Positions 7,807 to 15,984 of a stretch of 44,544 nucleotides of DNA are shown here, in pieces. Source of the stretch: a virus. The stretch lies in the IMG/VR virus record IMGVR_UViG_3300044622_000912, positions 1 through 44,544 of that record. One strand, given 5' to 3'. The notes beneath the pieces are model-generated. The model was not told the DNA's origin and ran no database searches. It was given only the letters and a program-made list of their open reading frames with translations. Each line of letters begins with the position of its first letter. The stretch's first letter is position 1. Made by a program: the position numbers and the translations under genes.

Positions 7807-10590
7807 ATGATATCACAAGAAGAAATAAAAAGTTTCCTAGAAGGGAACGATCCTGAGGAACATATTGTTTCCGTAGAGTTTGATTACGTATCAGACCACA
7901 TTTTCAAAATTAAAGAAGTACCTGGTAAAGGTAAAATTATTCAACAAGATTCGTTAATCGCTTTTGCTTGGGTTGGTGATCTACGTGGTCTTAACTTTTA
8001 CGAAGGATCCAAAGCATTGCAAAAACAGGCGATGGGTAAATATGGTATCCTCATAGAAAAACTCCGAACAGATGGTAATGAACGATTAGAAGAAGGATTA
8101 ACTTTTATGGTTAAATCCATTAAAGGGTATCGTTCTTTAACCCAATTCTTCCGTGATGGTGGAATTGATCCGTGGGGTGAAAAGGCAAAAGATAAAATCC
8201 TAATGGTTTCTCCTGTGGAACAATACCTCATCTCAAAAGAGAAAAGATTGTTCAAAGGGTTTGAGGAATACAATGATATAACGAGGTTTGTATTTGACCT
8301 TGAGACGACCGCATTAGAACCAAAGGATGGTCGTATCTTTATGATTGGAATGAAAACAAATAAAGGATTCCAAAAAGTTATTGAATGTTCAAACGAAGAT
8401 GAGGAACGAGCAGGTCTTGTGGAGTTCTTCAAAACAATAGACCAACTTAAACCATCAATTATTGCGGGGTATAACTCAGCAAACTTTGACTGGTTTTGGA
8501 TATTTGAAAGATGTAAGGCACTTCATTTAGATATTAAGAAAATTGCAATCTCAATGAATGCTAAGAAAACGATATCTCAAAAAGAATCAATGTTAAAATT
8601 GGCGAATGAGGTTGAGAGATTCAATCAGGTTCAAATGTGGGGTTATAATGTAATTGATATTATTCACTCAGTTCGTAGATCACAAGCAATCAACTCAAAC
8701 ATTAAAGAGGCAGGTTTGAAGTATATTACCAAGTTTATTGATGCTGAAGCAAAAGATCGTATTTACATTGATCACACAAGTATTGGTCCAATGTATGCAG
8801 AAAAAGATGAGTATTGGTTAAATACCGAAAATGGTAAATACAAAAAAGTAGGTATTGACCCAAAGGTAGATGAGATATGTGTAAGACGAGGAGATATATA
8901 TCTTAAAACAACGGGGGACGACATAGTTGAGCGTTATCTTGACGATGACCTTGAGGAAACGTTGATTGTGGATGACGAGTTCAACCAAGCAACGTTTCTA
9001 TTAGCATCATTGGTACCAACAACATATGAAAGAGCATCCACAATGGGAACGGCAACATTATGGAAAATGGTAATGTTAGCTTGGTCATACAAATATGGTT
9101 TGGCAATACCACAGAAAAAAGAACGAAGAAGTTTTGTTGGTGGTTTATCACGATTACTTAAAGTAGGTTATTCTAAGGACGTTCTTAAGCTTGACTACTC
9201 TTCACTATACCCATCCATTCAGTTAGTTCACGACGTGTTCCCTGAGTGTGATATAACGGGAGCAATGAAGGGGTTATTAACCTACTTCCGTAACTCTCGT
9301 ATTATGTATAAGAACTTGGCGGCAGAATATAAGACTATTGATAAGAAGAAATCAACCTCTTTTGACCGTAAACAATTACCGATTAAGATCTTTATCAATG
9401 CATTCTTCGGATCGTTATCGGCACCACAGGTATTTCCGTGGGGAGATATTGACATGGGTGAACAGATTACTTGTACAGGTAGGCAATACCTACGACAAAT
9501 GTTAAAGTTCTTTAGTAAACGAGGATATAGCCCTCTTGTGTGTGACACCGATGGTATGAACTTCTCATTACCTGATGGTGGTGTTGATGACAGAGTTTAT
9601 ATAGGTAAAGGAAAAAATTGGTTGGTTAAAGAGGGTAAAGAATATCGTGGTTATGATGCCGATGTTGCAGAGTTTAATGATATCTTTATGAAAGGTGAAA
9701 TGGGACTTGATTGCGATGGTACTTGGGATTCTTGTATTAACTTGGCTCGTAAGAACTACGCAACAATGGAACAAAATGGTAAAGTTAAACTAACAGGTAA
9801 TAGTATTAAGTCCAAGAAGATGCCAAAATACATTGAGAAGTTTTTGGATAAGGGAGTTAAACAATTACTTAGAGGTGAAGGTAAAGAATTTATTGAATGG
9901 TATTATGAGTATATCCAAAAGATATTTGACCAAAGAGTTCCATTGGCTGAAATCGCATCCAAATCAAGAGTTAAATTAAGTGTTGAGGATTACATCAAAC
10001 GTAGTAAACAAACTACTAAAGCGGGTAATCTTAATTCACGAATGGCTCATATGGAACTTCTTATTAGAGATGGGATACAATCAAATCTTGGAGATACAAT
10101 CCTTTATGTTAACAACGGAACAAAGGCATCTCATGGTGATGTTCAGAAAGTTAATGAAAAAATGACTAAGAAGGAAAAAGATGAATACTTTGAGAAACAC
10201 GGTAAAATGCCAGTACTTGGTTCACACGTAGAATTAAATTGTTATCGTATTGAACCATCGGATTTAGAAAATAACCCCGAAATGTTAGGGGAATATAATA
10301 TCCAAAGAGCAATTGCAACTTTTAACAAACGAGTTGAACCTTTGATGATTGTATTTGATGATGAGGTTAGAGATACTTTATTAGTTAAGGATCCTGAAGA
10401 TAGAAGTTTCTATACATCAGACCAATGTAAATTGATTAATGGTAAACCATTTAGTCCTGGTGACCAAGATGATGTTTACGAAAATTTAATTAAAATGGAA
10501 CAAGGTGAAGTAGAGTTTTGGGAATCTGTCGGTATTGATCCAAACTATATGTATGGATTGGCCGAAGAAGGTTGGGAAGAGTTCGTGTGA
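7807..10590 (+). CDS. 43: Family B replicative DNA polymerase (gp43-like)
   Basis: A 927-residue DNA polymerase with 3'-5' proofreading exonuclease, near the usual size for T4 gp43 (about 900). Exonuclease motifs are FDLET (Exo I, D164/E166), NSANFDW (Exo II, N223/D228) and YLDDD (Exo III, Y377-D381). Polymerase motifs are DYSSLYPS (motif A, D463), KIFINAFFGS (motif B, K527/N531/G535) and CDTDG (motif C, D580/D582). All catalytic acids are present and the gene looks intact. It stands alone on the plus strand with its own host-like promoter and a 50-nt leader holding a hairpin; the stop lies 8 nt from the end of a convergent gene. It would act at the phage fork with gp32, gp41-like helicase and the FEN nuclease found at the other end of the window. 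Confidence 0.95.
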   Translation: MISQEEIKSFLEGNDPEEHIVSVEFDYVSDHIFKIKEVPGKGKIIQQDSLIAFAWVGDLRGLNFYEGSKALQKQAMGKYGILIEKLRTDGNERLEEGLTFMVKSIKGYRSLTQFFRDGGIDPWGEKAKDKILMVSPVEQYLISKEKRLFKGFEEYNDITRFVFDLETTALEPKDGRIFMIGMKTNKGFQKVIECSNEDEERAGLVEFFKTIDQLKPSIIAGYNSANFDWFWIFERCKALHLDIKKIAISMNAKKTISQKESMLKLANEVERFNQVQMWGYNVIDIIHSVRRSQAINSNIKEAGLKYITKFIDAEAKDRIYIDHTSIGPMYAEKDEYWLNTENGKYKKVGIDPKVDEICVRRGDIYLKTTGDDIVERYLDDDLEETLIVDDEFNQATFLLASLVPTTYERASTMGTATLWKMVMLAWSYKYGLAIPQKKERRSFVGGLSRLLKVGYSKDVLKLDYSSLYPSIQLVHDVFPECDITGAMKGLLTYFRNSRIMYKNLAAEYKTIDKKKSTSFDRKQLPIKIFINAFFGSLSAPQVFPWGDIDMGEQITCTGRQYLRQMLKFFSKRGYSPLVCDTDGMNFSLPDGGVDDRVYIGKGKNWLVKEGKEYRGYDADVAEFNDIFMKGEMGLDCDGTWDSCINLARKNYATMEQNGKVKLTGNSIKSKKMPKYIEKFLDKGVKQLLRGEGKEFIEWYYEYIQKIFDQRVPLAEIASKSRVKLSVEDYIKRSKQTTKAGNLNSRMAHMELLIRDGIQSNLGDTILYVNNGTKASHGDVQKVNEKMTKKEKDEYFEKHGKMPVLGSHVELNCYRIEPSDLENNPEMLGEYNIQRAIATFNKRVEPLMIVFDDEVRDTLLVKDPEDRSFYTSDQCKLINGKPFSPGDQDDVYENLIKMEQGEVEFWESVGIDPNYMYGLAEEGWEEFV

Positions 10591-10598
10591 TGAGGTGT

Positions 10599-10949
10599 TT
10601 ATGACATCTTCAACCCGTCTGAAGATAGGATATACCAGTTACCCTGAACAAATTGAAATTGGACACAAGCCCCCTTTTCTAACAATAGTTCATCCCACTC
10701 CTCATCAATTTTTCCTGTGTTAGGTTTAACTAAAACACTAACTAATGATTTTATAATAACACGATTGGTGGTTTCAGAGTTTAATAAAATTTCTGATCCA
10801 CCGATTGTTTTAACAATAATTAAATCCTCACCATTGGTGGTGTGATTCTTTTCTAACAAAATTAAATTATTATATTCAGTTTTGTGTTCTATTACAATAT
10901 TTTGTTTCATTACTGTTTTTCTTATTGGTATTTCTTTAATTATTGGCAT
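10599..10949 (-). CDS. Small conserved-looking phage protein of unknown function
   Basis: The 116-residue protein is rich in predicted beta strands (KQNIVIEHKTEYNNLILL, GEDLIIVKTIGGSEILLN) and ends FVQGNWYILSSDGLKMS. I do not recognise the family. It begins 1 nt after the stop of the gp13-like neck gene and is the last gene of the minus-strand unit, so it is likely expressed late and may be a virion or assembly protein. The overlapping plus-strand frame is not supported. It ends convergent to DNA polymerase with 8 nt between them. Confidence 0.65.
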   Translation of the reverse strand: MPIIKEIPIRKTVMKQNIVIEHKTEYNNLILLEKNHTTNGEDLIIVKTIGGSEILLNSETTNRVIIKSLVSVLVKPNTGKIDEEWDELLLEKGACVQFQFVQGNWYILSSDGLKMS

Positions 10950-10950
10950 A

Positions 10951-12075
10951 TTAAATAACGTAAATTTGTCTTGGAAACGCTCTAAATTTCATTGCCTTAT
11001 TTAAGTTTTCAGCAATTAACGCTTCACGTTCCATTACCTTTTCAGGTTTTAATCTTGTTAGACGACCTTCAGCACCAATTAATTCGTCAATTAATTTTGT
11101 TTTTTCATCTTTTGCCTCAGTTGCTAATGCCGCATAATCCATAGTTAAATCACCATCAGGGGATTTAAGGTTACCACTGAATTTACCTCTTACTCTTGCC
11201 AATGTTTCTTTACAATAAGCAATAAACCATCTTCTAACCCAAACTTGAGCTGGATTATTAAGATCCAACCAACTAATTTTATCGTAAGGTACGTCAGAAG
11301 GTAATTTAATAATATCAGGATTGTTTTTTAAACATTCGTCCCTATCTTCAGGACCAACATCATAATACCAATACCAAACTCTACCTTTCATCATTGTGGA
11401 ATTACCAAAGTCAAATTTACCACCAGGAGTGTTCATTAAGTGAACTGCTTTCTTACCTCCCGGTAATGCGGTTACCCTATAAGTTAAATCTCCCGAAATA
11501 ATTCTTTTCTGAATGTTGATCTCTTGCATTCTTAATAACATATCAAATGCTGGCATCATAAAATAACTTCCTGCCATGTTACCCATTTGTGCAAATCCAC
11601 CTGCTCCACCAATACCACCACCAAATTCTCCGAATCCAAATCCTGCCCCAAACATTGAATTATTTAAAGTTGCCGGTGTAAACCATAACAATTCATTAAG
11701 TTCTCTGTTTTCAGGAATTTCGTATATTTGTTGGTTATGAACTAATTGTATAAAATCTTTTTTCAATACTGAATCACCACCCGCTTGTAGACCTACAATT
11801 TTAGAATAAGCATAAGTGTATCGTGTTTCGTAATCTAAACTTCTTGTTGTAAACGCTTTTGATAATGATTGAGTGTCCATGTTTAAGTTATACAAATTAG
11901 TCCACTGAGATTCAGTTAACCAATCTTGGACGTATTGTGAATATTCGTCAATAGAAAATTCAAGAAGAGTGTCCATTTGTTCCTCTTCCAATTCTACACT
12001 TCTAAGTGGAGCACCTAAAACGTGTTTCACTTTTTTGTATAGGTCACTTCTTTCTGGTTCGTTAATTATTGACAT
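10951..12075 (-). CDS. 13: gp13-like neck protein (head completion)
   Basis: T4 gp13 joins the portal vertex to gp14 and the tail. This 374-residue protein shows the gp13 N-terminal pattern, LYKKVKHVLGAPLRSVEL followed by EEQMDTLLEFSIDEYSQY, which aligns with the LGAP..NVEL..DQ..D.I..AL..Y of T4 gp13 as I remember it. The C-terminal half also fits: an AQVWVRRWFIAYCKETLARVRGKF segment, then a helix rich in E/K before the end. A Gly/Phe-rich loop near residues 140-165 (FGAGFGFGEFGGGIGGAGG) is unusual. It is about 65 residues longer than T4 gp13. The gene has a TATTTAT motif on its own strand and is followed at 1 nt by a small unknown gene. gp14- and gp15-like genes lie on the other strand 3 kb away. 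Confidence 0.68.
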   Translation of the reverse strand: MSIINEPERSDLYKKVKHVLGAPLRSVELEEEQMDTLLEFSIDEYSQYVQDWLTESQWTNLYNLNMDTQSLSKAFTTRSLDYETRYTYAYSKIVGLQAGGDSVLKKDFIQLVHNQQIYEIPENRELNELLWFTPATLNNSMFGAGFGFGEFGGGIGGAGGFAQMGNMAGSYFMMPAFDMLLRMQEINIQKRIISGDLTYRVTALPGGKKAVHLMNTPGGKFDFGNSTMMKGRVWYWYYDVGPEDRDECLKNNPDIIKLPSDVPYDKISWLDLNNPAQVWVRRWFIAYCKETLARVRGKFSGNLKSPDGDLTMDYAALATEAKDEKTKLIDELIGAEGRLTRLKPEKVMEREALIAENLNKAMKFRAFPRQIYVI

Positions 12076-12088
12076 ATGAGTTTTATTT

Positions 12089-12095
12089 ATAAATA
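12089..12095 (-). promoter_or_regulatory. TATTTAT motif for the gp13-like gene
   Basis: On the minus strand GATATTTATAAATAAAACTC precedes the ATG at 12075 by 13 nt. The site is extended and also reads TATAAATA, the T4 late consensus. Confidence 0.5.
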
Positions 12096-12100
12096 TCTTA

Positions 12101-13189
12101 TTATTTTGTTCTTAACAAATATAATTCGTTAACAAATTCCCAATTAACGTGATTCCAAAAATTATTTATATATTCGTCACGTTTATTACGATATTTTAGA
12201 TAGTATGCGTGTTCCCACACATCAAGTCCTAATAGTGGATACCCACCATCTTTAACTACATTCATTAATGGATTATCTTGATTGGATGTAGATATAATTT
12301 TTAATCTATTATTTTTAGTTAAAATTAACCAAGCCCACCCTGATCCAAATCTATCCTTAGCGACCTGATTAAATTCATCTTTTAATTTTTTAATATTTCC
12401 GTATTGTTTTGTAATTTTTTCAGACACCTCACCACTTGGTTTTTGTTTGGTTGGACTTAACATTTTCCAAAATAAAGCGTGATTAAAAGCACCTCCTGCG
12501 TTATTTCTAACTTTAGTATCATACTTACTAATGTTTTTGATTATGTCTTCTAATTCAACATCGCCTTTTTTATTTGATAATGCATCATTTAATTTCTTAA
12601 CATAACCTTTATAATGTTTGTTGTAATGAATATCCATAGTTTCAGGATCTACAAATTGTTTCATTGAGGAATATGAATATGGTAATTTTTCAATACCAAT
12701 TTTTTTCATTTCCATTATAAAATCTTTTTTTATATTTTGTTTTTCTGAAATTAAAATTTGTTCATTAATAAGATTAATTTTATTGTTAATCCCTTTAAAC
12801 CCTTCAAAAACATATTCATTAAATTGTGGGTATTCTTCTTCAAACATTTTAATTAGTCGGCCACCATATGCATTTGCCTCATCTTCATTCTGACCACCAA
12901 TGTTTGGTCCTTGTTCTCTTTTAAGAACATTTATTTGGTAAGCATGAACCCACTCATGAGCTAATGTTCTCATTATATCACGATTTAATCTACCATCAGT
13001 TAATACTTTAATTCCATTTTTTGGGTGTTGACTACCTGTAGACATTCCACCTATTTTTTTACCCACAAATTGAATAGTAATATCCTCCTTTAATTGATAA
13101 TTCTTTTGTAAGAATTTAATAAAGGTGTGAATTAACTCGTTATACTTTGAATCAAGTCCTGAATTTATACGTTTGATGCTTACTTTCAT
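12101..13189 (-). CDS. Zincin peptidase-superoxide dismutase fusion
   Basis: Residues 1-135 hold a zinc-peptidase signature, LAHEWVHAYQ (H78, E79, H82), followed by DEANAYGG with E104 as likely third ligand, an arrangement like ImmA/IrrE-type gluzincins. A linker of about 35 residues leads to a complete Fe/Mn superoxide dismutase domain (166-362). Its metal ligands are all present: H188 (MDIHYNKHY), H237 (NNAGGAFNHALFW), D323 and H327 (LGLDVWEHAYYL). GSGWAWL and NQDNPLM with Q304 favour the Mn or cambialistic type over the strict Fe type. SODs convert superoxide to oxygen and peroxide. No signal peptide is visible. The gene lies between the neck protein and an SNF2 helicase, with a TATTTAT motif only 5 nt before the ATG. 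A virion-packaged or cytoplasmic protective role is possible; activity is unproven. Confidence 0.85.
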   Translation of the reverse strand: MKVSIKRINSGLDSKYNELIHTFIKFLQKNYQLKEDITIQFVGKKIGGMSTGSQHPKNGIKVLTDGRLNRDIMRTLAHEWVHAYQINVLKREQGPNIGGQNEDEANAYGGRLIKMFEEEYPQFNEYVFEGFKGINNKINLINEQILISEKQNIKKDFIMEMKKIGIEKLPYSYSSMKQFVDPETMDIHYNKHYKGYVKKLNDALSNKKGDVELEDIIKNISKYDTKVRNNAGGAFNHALFWKMLSPTKQKPSGEVSEKITKQYGNIKKLKDEFNQVAKDRFGSGWAWLILTKNNRLKIISTSNQDNPLMNVVKDGGYPLLGLDVWEHAYYLKYRNKRDEYINNFWNHVNWEFVNELYLLRTK

Positions 13190-13194
13190 TAATG

Positions 13195-13201
13195 ATAAAT
13201 A
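13195..13201 (-). promoter_or_regulatory. TATTTAT motif for the zincin-SOD gene
   Basis: On the minus strand AATATTTATCATTAATG places the motif 5 nt before the ATG. If it is a -10-type element, the transcript would start at or near the ATG and be leaderless. Confidence 0.45.
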
Positions 13202-13220
13202 TTATCAATAACAAAAAGAT

Positions 13221-14990
13221 TTATCTTCTCTTGTTAATTAAACCAAGGATTTCCTCAACAACATCACCAACGTTTTCAGGTTGTTGATCACCCATAACGG
13301 TTCTAATGATTTCTTTTTTACGATTTAGTATGTCATATACCGCACCTTCTATTGTATTTTCATACAATGGGTAATAAACAAGTACGTTTGATTTTTGACC
13401 ATAACGATACGCTCTATCTTCAGCCTGAGCGTGTTCAGCGGGAACAAATGATAGGTCATTCATAATAACAACCTCAGCGGCAGTTAAAGTTAAACCAACA
13501 CCAGCAGCTTTTAAATTCCCCACAAATACTTTAATCTTATCGTTCTCTTGAAACTCATCAACTGCGTTTTGACGATGAGGTTTGGAACAACTACCGTCTA
13601 AATAAACTGCTTGTTTACCAAAGTGTTGGTAAATTGTTTGTAAGGTATCTGTAAAATTAGTAAAGATTATAACTTTCTTACCTTGTTCAATGATGTTTTC
13701 AGCAAATTCAATTGTCTGTTTTGTTTTTTCATTTGCAATAACCTTCCTTACTTTCATCAATTTTGAGAACTGAACGGTAAGGGAAGAGGATTCGTCTTTT
13801 TTATTATCAAACCAATCATAGTATTCACCCATCAGTTCTTCATACTCTTTTGATTTCAAACGAAGATATACAGGAGAAATAATTTTATCGGGAAGATCTA
13901 ACACATCTTCTTTTAACCTACGAAGAATTTGTTTTGAAGTTCTATCTCTTAACTCTTCCAAATTAGATGCCCCCGTTACGTTCCAAACTTTTCTTCTACC
14001 CGCCATAAATTGGTAACCCTGACAATAACGAATAGCGTAAGCCATCCAATTTTGTGCAACTGGTGATTCAATAATGTTTAGTAAGTTATAGTAGTTCATT
14101 GGACGAGAAGTCATTGGAGTTCCCGTTAATAACCAAACTCTTTTAATATCCTTAACAAAATGATTTATGATTTTTGTTCGTTGAGCTTGGGGATTTGAAA
14201 TCATATGTGCCTCATCTAAAATAACAAGGTCAAAGTTTGATTGATTTAATATTGATCCATTTTTCTTTTTTGGGTCAGTATCGTGGAAATTTTTTAGGAT
14301 ATCATAATTAACGATAACAAAATCGGATTCAGTTGAAAATTTCTTTCCCTCTGCAATATAAACAGGTCTATCTGAATAATTTTCAATTTCACGTTGCCAG
14401 TTAATCTTTAATGATGCGGGACAAATAATTAATATTTTCTTTGATCCTGTCTCTAAAGCGGCAATGATTGTTGCGGTTGTTTTACCAAGACCCATATCAT
14501 CAGCAAGAATGAATCGTCTTGATCCTGCCAACTTTTCTACCGCTTCTTTTTGATGTTCCAATGGAGGTCGGTGATCATATTTAGAATAATCTACCTCAAC
14601 TTTTTCAACATTGTGAGTTTTTATTAATGAAGATTTAGGAACCCAAAATTCTGTTAAAGGATCCTTTTCAAAGAACTTACCCCAAATATGATATGATTTT
14701 TCTTTCTCAACTAATAATTTCTCAATGTAAATTTTTTCAGGAGTTTCCATCAAATATCTTTCTTCGGCAAACTTCTTTGCAAAATATGTATCAAGATCAA
14801 CCCACTTACGAGCAACCTTAGGAACCGTATCAAAATAATTTATAATGTAATCTGATTGAGTTCTTGTTGGGTAAAACTTTTTACTAGTTTCTTTTTTTGT
14901 TTTTAGATACAATATATGATTATTGGCACCCGAATACGAGTCCAATAAGGACAAAGCTTTATGCTCTATTAGTGATGGGGCAACTTCCAA
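13221..14990 (-). CDS. SNF2-family DNA helicase/translocase
   Basis: A superfamily 2 ATPase of the SNF2 class. Counting from TTG 14990, DDMGLGKTT (K170) is Walker A, VILDEAH (259-262 for DEAH) is Walker B, LLTGTPM is motif III, and the second RecA domain holds VYLDGSCSKPHRQ, GVGLTLTAAE and AEDRAYRYGQ (motif VI arginines). Such phage proteins may remodel forks or recombination intermediates, a role UvsW plays in T4. The frame extends to a TTG at 15035, but that codon lies inside the promoter motif and the extra 15 residues are a hydrophobic string from AT-rich DNA. TTG 14990, preceded by ATAAAAAACAAAAT, is preferred; ATT at 14993 cannot be excluded. No ATG occurs near the front. It starts divergently from the gp14-like gene. 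Confidence 0.85.
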   Translation of the reverse strand: MEVAPSLIEHKALSLLDSYSGANNHILYLKTKKETSKKFYPTRTQSDYIINYFDTVPKVARKWVDLDTYFAKKFAEERYLMETPEKIYIEKLLVEKEKSYHIWGKFFEKDPLTEFWVPKSSLIKTHNVEKVEVDYSKYDHRPPLEHQKEAVEKLAGSRRFILADDMGLGKTTATIIAALETGSKKILIICPASLKINWQREIENYSDRPVYIAEGKKFSTESDFVIVNYDILKNFHDTDPKKKNGSILNQSNFDLVILDEAHMISNPQAQRTKIINHFVKDIKRVWLLTGTPMTSRPMNYYNLLNIIESPVAQNWMAYAIRYCQGYQFMAGRRKVWNVTGASNLEELRDRTSKQILRRLKEDVLDLPDKIISPVYLRLKSKEYEELMGEYYDWFDNKKDESSSLTVQFSKLMKVRKVIANEKTKQTIEFAENIIEQGKKVIIFTNFTDTLQTIYQHFGKQAVYLDGSCSKPHRQNAVDEFQENDKIKVFVGNLKAAGVGLTLTAAEVVIMNDLSFVPAEHAQAEDRAYRYGQKSNVLVYYPLYENTIEGAVYDILNRKKEIIRTVMGDQQPENVGDVVEEILGLINKRR

Positions 14991-15025
14991 AATTTTGTTT
15001 TTTATAAAAATAACAATAAAAAAGA

Positions 15026-15041
15026 TATTTATCAATAAATA
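15026..15041 (+). promoter_or_regulatory. Bidirectional TATTTAT promoter between SNF2 and gp14-like genes
   Basis: GATATTTATCAATAAATAC is a near palindrome. The plus-strand TATTTAT (15026-15032) precedes the gp14-like ATG by 16 nt; the minus-strand TATTTAT (15041-15035) precedes the SNF2 TTG at 14990 by 44 nt. One site may therefore serve both directions. Confidence 0.5.
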
Positions 15042-15048
15042 CGAGAAA

Positions 15049-15561
15049 ATGGCGAATAGAGTTCCTATAACAAGACTAGGTAAATTTTTTGGTGATAACG
15101 ATTTTAACCTTGAGGTTGAGATGGGTCAAGAGTGGTTGGTTGGTGATATGAATTTCACTTGTGTACTTTATAGAGTTGATAAAGTAAAAACCAAAATTGA
15201 TGATGTATATGGTGAAACGGTTAAAGACGGTATTAAATTTTTACCACCCGTTGAGTTTAACGCATATATTGGAATTGTTGCACCTGAAAATAAATTCTTG
15301 GGTTCCACAAAAATGGATCAACTTGAACCTGGTAATATTACCATGTCGGTTTATTTAAAAACTTTAGAAGATTTAGAAATTGATATTCAGTTTGGTGATT
15401 ATGTTGGTTATTACGATACGGAAAGTTTTGTGAGATACTACACCGTGGTTAATGATGGTCGTGTCACTTCAGATATAAAACATACTTATAAAGGATATAA
15501 ACCTTTTTATAGGACAATAATTGGATCACCTGTCGGACCAAACGAATTTAGAGGATTATGA
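15049..15561 (+). CDS. 14: gp14-like neck protein (putative)
   Basis: A 170-residue protein starting MANRVPITRLGKFFGDND. T4 gp14 joins gp13 in the neck. The match is by pattern only: VYGETVKDGIKFLPPVEFNAYI resembles the FGEDL...F..AWKFAAYL region of gp14, and GDYVGYYDTESFVRYYTVV resembles the GDLIYFPMDNSLFEI.WV segment. It is shorter than T4 gp14 (about 256). Position supports the call, since a gp15-like gene follows and a gp13-like gene lies nearby. The frame is open upstream to 14923, but ATG 15049 sits 16 nt after a TATTTAT motif and upstream residues would overlap the SNF2 gene. Its stop overlaps the next ATG by 4 nt (ATGA). Confidence 0.5.
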   Translation: MANRVPITRLGKFFGDNDFNLEVEMGQEWLVGDMNFTCVLYRVDKVKTKIDDVYGETVKDGIKFLPPVEFNAYIGIVAPENKFLGSTKMDQLEPGNITMSVYLKTLEDLEIDIQFGDYVGYYDTESFVRYYTVVNDGRVTSDIKHTYKGYKPFYRTIIGSPVGPNEFRGL

Positions 15562-15983
15562 AAATAATAGCTGATGAAAAAGAAGGGTTGTTAAAAAATA
15601 AAATTAACAATTTAATTGGTAAAAAAGTAATGTGTTATTATGACTTACATAGACACACATTTTCGGTGACTTATAATGGACTTGTTATGTTAAAGGCAGA
15701 CTATTTAAAATTAAATGATGTTGAGTTTAGAGTAAGACAAGGTGGAAAACAAAAAGTAAGAGACAAAAAAAGAAAAAATGTTCACGCATTTGTTATTGGT
15801 AATTTAGATGATTATTGTGAATTTCCTTGTGGGAATATTCCTGTACCTGAATCAAATGATGTGGTTACATACAATCCTTACAAATATGATTCTTTTGTTA
15901 TTAAAACAACGAAAGAACCAATTTATAAGTCAAATGAAATTGAAATGATTAACATTAAAGATAAAATATTTTTAATAAACTAA
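15558..15983 (+). CDS. Unknown neck-operon protein
   Basis: 141 residues, basic, with predicted beta structure (HTFSVTYNGLVMLKADYLKL) and a central Lys/Arg-rich stretch (KQKVRDKKRKNVHAFV). The family is not recognised. It overlaps the gp14-like stop by 4 nt and is followed by the gp15-like gene after 1 nt, so it is translationally coupled inside the neck operon. A head-tail connector or assembly role is suggested by position only; the basic segment could contact DNA. Confidence 0.65.
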   Translation: MKIIADEKEGLLKNKINNLIGKKVMCYYDLHRHTFSVTYNGLVMLKADYLKLNDVEFRVRQGGKQKVRDKKRKNVHAFVIGNLDDYCEFPCGNIPVPESNDVVTYNPYKYDSFVIKTTKEPIYKSNEIEMINIKDKIFLIN

Positions 15984-15984
15984 T

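Noticed and set aside
7785-7856. A 23-codon frame (MNQLKKYYDITRR...) overlapping the start of DNA polymerase
   Set aside because: It is out of frame with the polymerase and short; a leader peptide cannot be excluded but nothing supports it.
10535-10723. 62-residue plus-strand frame over the end of DNA polymerase and the small minus-strand gene
   Set aside because: It overlaps two better genes in other frames and has no promoter or coding character.
12089-12096. T4-type TATAAATA as the general late promoter
   Set aside because: It occurs at only two of the unit heads, as a by-product of longer TATTTATAAATA strings; TATTTAT is shared by all.
14991-15035. TTG at 15035 as start of the SNF2 gene
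   Set aside because: It lies inside the promoter motif and would add 15 hydrophobic residues encoded by AT-rich DNA; TTG 14990 with an A-rich leader is preferred.
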